Shown here: piece after piece, positions 4,688 through 7,732 of the stretch
Numbering within the stretch: the stretch's first letter is position 1
Layout: each line of letters begins with the position of its first letter
DNA from: Myxococcales bacterium
GTDB lineage: Bacteria; Myxococcota_A; Polyangia; Polyangiales; Polyangiaceae
Assembly (NCBI GenBank): GCA_025362165.1
Contig: JANYHY010000292.1
Coordinates: 1 to 7,732, forward strand
Length of the DNA stretch: 7,732 nucleotides
Direction: 5' to 3'
Notes under the pieces: generated by a model
Database searches by the model: none
What the model was told of the DNA's origin: nothing
The model's input: the letters and a program-made list of their open reading frames with translations, nothing else
Translations under genes and position numbers: made by a program

Positions 4688-7426
4688 GTGAGAGCCAAGG
4701 TCGCGATGTCCACGCTCGCGCTCGCATGCAGCGTGACCAACGTCGCGAGCGTGCCGCCGCCGGATCCGCCGTATGTGGCACCGCCCGAGACCTGCTCGTC
4801 CGTCGACATCGACGCCGTGCACACGTTCACGCCATGCTCGATCGGCAGCGGGATCTTCGGCCAGTGGACCGTGGACGAAGACGGCCTACCCGCCTACGAC
4901 TACGGGCTCGACGAGAACGCGGACGCACGCGCGCGGTGGTTCAACACAGAGGGTCGCGATCGGCGCGAGCACTGGTCCAGCTTTGGCAACGCGCGCGTCA
5001 CCGCGCTCGCGTACAACGACGGCACGGTCGAGCTCACCACGCAAGATCGCGGCGAGACCTACCTCAACAAGGTGGATGAAGCGCAGAGCGCGTTCGGCGG
5101 TGGCTTCTCGTACATCGATGACGGATCAAGCGTCTGGTCGTCCGCTTACAAGTGGCGACCCAGGGGCAGCAAGACGACGCGCCGGTTCGGCATCAACTAC
5201 GTCGCCAACACCACCTCGTTCAAGGGGCTCTCGGTCACGCATCGCATCTTCGCTCCCGCGGGTTCGATCCCGGTGGTGCTCGACGACGTGCTGCTCGAGA
5301 ACACGTCGACCGCGCCCATCACGTTCAAGCACTACGAATATTGGGACGTCGCGCGACGCCCGATCGAGACCAACTGGCTCGTGTCCGGCAGCGCGTTGAA
5401 GAGCGCCCCAGCGAACGTCGCGATCGCGCGTGACGCAAGAAACAGCCTGTTTCAAGAGCACGTGATGTGGGACCCAGGCAAGCAGATCCTCGGCATGCGT
5501 CGCACGCAGCTCGCGTCACCGCCGGTCACGATCGATCAACCAAGCGCGGTGGACTACTACCCGGGCGATCCGTTCCTCGCTGTGCTCATCGGGTCGCGCG
5601 ACGCGATGTACACCCATCAGGACGCGTTCTTCGGCGCAGGAGGACCCAAGGCGCCGTCGGCGATCGTCGCGCACGCGCCAAGCGATCCAGACGACACGCC
5701 GCCATCGAGCGGAGCAGGCCAGCCGCGCATGTTCGTCGTGCGCACGGACGTCACGCTCCCCGCGCACGGCAAGCAGGCGCTCCGCTTCGGTTACGGCTAC
5801 GCGCCGATGACCGCGGACTACGCAGTCCAAGACGAGTGGCACGACCCCAAGTGCGACATGCGCGTGGAGGCGCGCGACGACCTGAAGAAGCAATTGATGT
5901 ATTTTGCATCGAGCAACGACGGCCCTGCAATCGCGGCTGCTGGGGCGCTTCACCGCGAGCTCGCTTGGCACACCGCGCAGCTCGAAGCGTCGATCGCGAC
6001 TCGCGACTATTGGAGTCAACAGATCGTGCCGCAGGGCTCGGCGTACCTCTACTTGCATGGCGCTGACGGCGCGGCGCGCGATCTCGCGTTGTTCACGATC
6101 CCGCTCGTCTACACGGATCCGGTCGTCGCAGAGGGCGAGCTCGAGATGCTCATGGGCATGCAGCGCGCGAGTGACGGCTCGTTCGTGTACGCGTTCCAAG
6201 GTCATGGCGTCTTGGACGACGCGCTCGGCCTTCACGCGCACCCGAGCGATCTCGACATCTTCTTTCTCTGGGCCTTCTCCGAGTTCGCTGGCGCGACCGG
6301 CTTTCCGATGATGGACGTGAGCGTGCCGTACTACCCGCGAGAGGCGCGCCCGACCGCGGTGGGCTTCGATCACGTCAAGGACGCCGTGCGTCACCTCTTC
6401 GACGTGGTCGGTGTCGGTCCACATGGGCTCGTTCGAGTCGGGGACGGCGACTGGAGCGACGGCATCGTGTTCGAGGCCGCGGATCGGGATCTCGCGCAGC
6501 TGAAGGGCGAGAGCGTGCCCAACACGCAGATGGCAGTCGCAGTGCTGCCGCGCGTCGCAGACCTGGTCGAGTCGCACGACGCGGCACTCGCGAAGGAGCT
6601 CCGCGACAAGGTTGCACTCTACAAGCAATCGCTGGCGCAGGCGTGGACAGGCCAATTCTACGGCCGCGCGTACTTCGGCGACGGCAAGCTCGCCTACGCG
6701 GACAAGATCAACCTGGAAGCTCAAGTGTGGGCGCTCATCGGTGACGAGCTCGCGAGCCCGAGCGATCGTGCGACCCTGCTCGAGCAGATCGGCAAGCAGC
6801 TCGATGATCCGTCACCTGCTGGCGCGACGCTCGTGCCGGGTGGCCAAGTGTGGCCGGCGATCAGCGGGCTCTTGTCGTGGGGCTACGCCAAGAGCGATCC
6901 CACTCGCGCGTGGTCGCACCTCGTGAAGAACACCATGACGGGACACGCGCTCGCGTTCCCTTCGATCTGGTACGGCATCTGGAGCGGCCCCGACGGACTG
7001 AACTCGGCGACCGGCGATCGCCCCGGAGAGAGCTGGTACTCGCCCGTCACGCCCATGGTCGACTTCCCTGTGATGAACGCCAATCAGCACGCGATGCCGC
7101 TGCTGGCGACCCTGCGCATCGCGGGCGTCGACGCGAGCGCGACGGGTCTCGTGATCGATCCGCACGTGCCGGGCAAGACCTTCACGCTCGCCACGGAGCT
7201 GCTCGATCTCTCGCAACGCGGCACGTCGATCAAAGGCTCTTACAGGCCGATCGCGGGCAACGTCTCGCGGACGATCGAGGTGCGCGCGCCCGTCGGCGGA
7301 ACGATCGTGAGCGCCTCACTGAACGGCGCTCCAGTGTCGGTGATGAACGGCGCGAGCTCGATCGTGATGACCGCGCCGCCGAACAACGGCAACGCGATCA
7401 CGTTCGAGGTCGTCACGGCTCCTTGA
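4688..7426 (+). CDS. Predicted lipoprotein with GH94/GH36-type glycoside phosphorylase/hydrolase fold
   Basis: A 912-residue predicted exported protein. The start MRAKVAMSTLALAC has a short signal with an ALAC lipobox (C14), then a Pro-rich linker (21-35). Residues about 45-375 resemble the GH94 N-terminal beta-sandwich, including GSGIFGQWTVDEDG (53-66), LSVTHRIFAPAGSIPVVLDD (181-200) and an ENTSTAPITFKHYEYWDV stretch. Residues about 395-840 look like the (alpha/alpha)6 barrel: ARDLALFTIPL (463-473), HPSDLDIFFLW (518-528), and GDGDWSDG (585-592), which aligns with the GDWNDG general-acid region of cellobiose/chitobiose phosphorylases. A small beta domain ends the protein. Two GH94 phosphate-site motifs appear changed: the GGVFSH-like site reads GGQVWPA (718-724), and the SWLTGTA-like site reads SWYSPVTP (782-789). 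This hints at a hydrolase or a divergent enzyme. The frame is open back to 4442, but that part is antisense to thiD; the GTG at 4688 fits the lipobox and promoter. The substrate is unknown. Confidence 0.72.
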   Translation: MRAKVAMSTLALACSVTNVASVPPPDPPYVAPPETCSSVDIDAVHTFTPCSIGSGIFGQWTVDEDGLPAYDYGLDENADARARWFNTEGRDRREHWSSFGNARVTALAYNDGTVELTTQDRGETYLNKVDEAQSAFGGGFSYIDDGSSVWSSAYKWRPRGSKTTRRFGINYVANTTSFKGLSVTHRIFAPAGSIPVVLDDVLLENTSTAPITFKHYEYWDVARRPIETNWLVSGSALKSAPANVAIARDARNSLFQEHVMWDPGKQILGMRRTQLASPPVTIDQPSAVDYYPGDPFLAVLIGSRDAMYTHQDAFFGAGGPKAPSAIVAHAPSDPDDTPPSSGAGQPRMFVVRTDVTLPAHGKQALRFGYGYAPMTADYAVQDEWHDPKCDMRVEARDDLKKQLMYFASSNDGPAIAAAGALHRELAWHTAQLEASIATRDYWSQQIVPQGSAYLYLHGADGAARDLALFTIPLVYTDPVVAEGELEMLMGMQRASDGSFVYAFQGHGVLDDALGLHAHPSDLDIFFLWAFSEFAGATGFPMMDVSVPYYPREARPTAVGFDHVKDAVRHLFDVVGVGPHGLVRVGDGDWSDGIVFEAADRDLAQLKGESVPNTQMAVAVLPRVADLVESHDAALAKELRDKVALYKQSLAQAWTGQFYGRAYFGDGKLAYADKINLEAQVWALIGDELASPSDRATLLEQIGKQLDDPSPAGATLVPGGQVWPAISGLLSWGYAKSDPTRAWSHLVKNTMTGHALAFPSIWYGIWSGPDGLNSATGDRPGESWYSPVTPMVDFPVMNANQHAMPLLATLRIAGVDASATGLVIDPHVPGKTFTLATELLDLSQRGTSIKGSYRPIAGNVSRTIEVRAPVGGTIVSASLNGAPVSVMNGASSIVMTAPPNNGNAITFEVVTAP

Positions 7427-7732
7427 GCCCCTCGAGCGAGCCTACGATGCGGTCGGCGCTGAGCAGAACGAGCTTGTCGACGAGCTTGGGCGCGCGCTGT
7501 TGGAGCTTCACGAACATGCGGCCATGACCTGTGATCACCGCGTTCGCGCGGCGTCGATTCATCGCTTCCACGATCTCCTTGGCGGCGTCGTCGCCCTTCA
7601 CCACAAGCCATGAAGGCATTGGGTCGCGGCCTGCACGCTCGCGGATCTCGCTCTCGACGAAGCCCGGCGCGATGTGAGTCACGGAGACGCCGTCCTTCTT
7701 GAGCTCACCGCGCAGCGAGTCGCAGAGCGCGC
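7413..7732 (-). CDS. Short-chain dehydrogenase/reductase (SDR), C-terminal part
   Basis: This is the 3' portion of a gene that enters from the right edge; about 105 residues are visible before the TGA at 7413-7415. It opens with ALCDSLRGELKKDGVSVTHI, the helix and strand that follow the catalytic YxxxK in classical SDR proteins, then IAPGFVESEI, the conserved PG loop next to the nicotinamide pocket. The tail (GDDAAKEIVEAMNRRRANAVIT onward, with a basic FVKLQQRAPKLVDKL helix) is typical of NAD(P)-dependent SDRs of the DHRS7/YdfG-like kind. The Rossmann glycine motif and catalytic Ser-Tyr-Lys lie outside the window, so cofactor and substrate cannot be judged. The frame runs open to the window edge, so the GTG at 7682 is internal and not the start. 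Its stop overlaps the end of the convergent GH94-like gene by 14 bp. Confidence 0.82.
   Translation of the reverse strand, partial: ALCDSLRGELKKDGVSVTHIAPGFVESEIRERAGRDPMPSWLVVKGDDAAKEIVEAMNRRRANAVITGHGRMFVKLQQRAPKLVDKLVLLSADRIVGSLEGLKEP

Noticed and set aside
5259..5272. tRNA T-arm-like CGGGTTCGATCCCG
   Set aside because: Only a 4-bp stem with a TTCGAT loop. There is no acceptor, D or anticodon arm around it, and the bases encode conserved-looking protein sequence (AGSIPVV).
5516..6724. 402-codon open frame on the minus strand inside the GH94-like gene
   Set aside because: Its translation is dominated by Arg, Val, Ala and His without any recognisable motif. Long antisense frames are expected opposite GC-rich coding sequence, and the plus-strand protein has clear family motifs across the whole span.
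1..7732. Search for CRISPR arrays, insertion sequences, integrase or phage genes, toxin-antitoxin or defence genes
   Set aside because: No direct repeat arrays, terminal inverted repeats, or transposase, nuclease or antitoxin motifs were seen in any frame. Apart from the short divergent spacers the window is fully coding.

Overview
This is a GC-rich, tightly packed stretch of bacterial chromosome with six complete genes and two partial ones. Codon use is strongly G/C at third positions, three complete genes start with GTG, and two encode lipoproteins with very short signal peptides. Together with an ASPIC/UnbV repeat protein, this fits a large-genome Myxococcota (Polyangia-type, formerly Deltaproteobacteria) lineage. 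That placement is an inference from style, not from a marker gene. I see no mobile element, CRISPR array, tRNA, rRNA or phage gene.

Layout. (1) 1-262 (+) is the C-terminal end of an ASPIC/UnbV-domain protein. It overlaps by 4 bp (2) 259-1098 (+), an MBL-fold hydrolase with a C-terminal winged helix (LACTB2-like). (3) 1077-2030 (-) is a type IV prepilin leader peptidase. It converges on and overlaps the hydrolase gene. (4) 2080-2685 (+) is a YciO/Sua5-family protein divergent from the peptidase. It is followed 9 bp later by (5) 2695-3867 (+), a predicted lipoprotein with a sialidase-like beta-propeller. (6) 3878-4663 (-) is a ThiD-type hydroxymethylpyrimidine (phosphate) kinase. (7) 4688-7426 (+) is a 912-residue predicted lipoprotein with a GH94/GH36-type glycoside phosphorylase or hydrolase fold, divergent from thiD. 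(8) 7413-7732 (-) is the C-terminal part of a short-chain dehydrogenase.

The genes do not form one obvious pathway. Housekeeping functions (thiamine kinase, YciO, prepilin peptidase) alternate in orientation with two cell-envelope carbohydrate-type proteins. The two lipoproteins could act on glycans at the cell surface, but nothing in the sequence links them to each other.

The most interesting signal is regulatory. Four of the five promoter candidates place a -10-like hexamer (TAGGAT, TATCTT, TATCGT, TAGCAT) only 6-8 nt before the start codon, as expected for leaderless mRNAs. At the thiD/GH94-like junction the 10-bp element ATGCTATCTT supplies overlapping -10 boxes for both directions. I did not find a convincing new multi-gene system.
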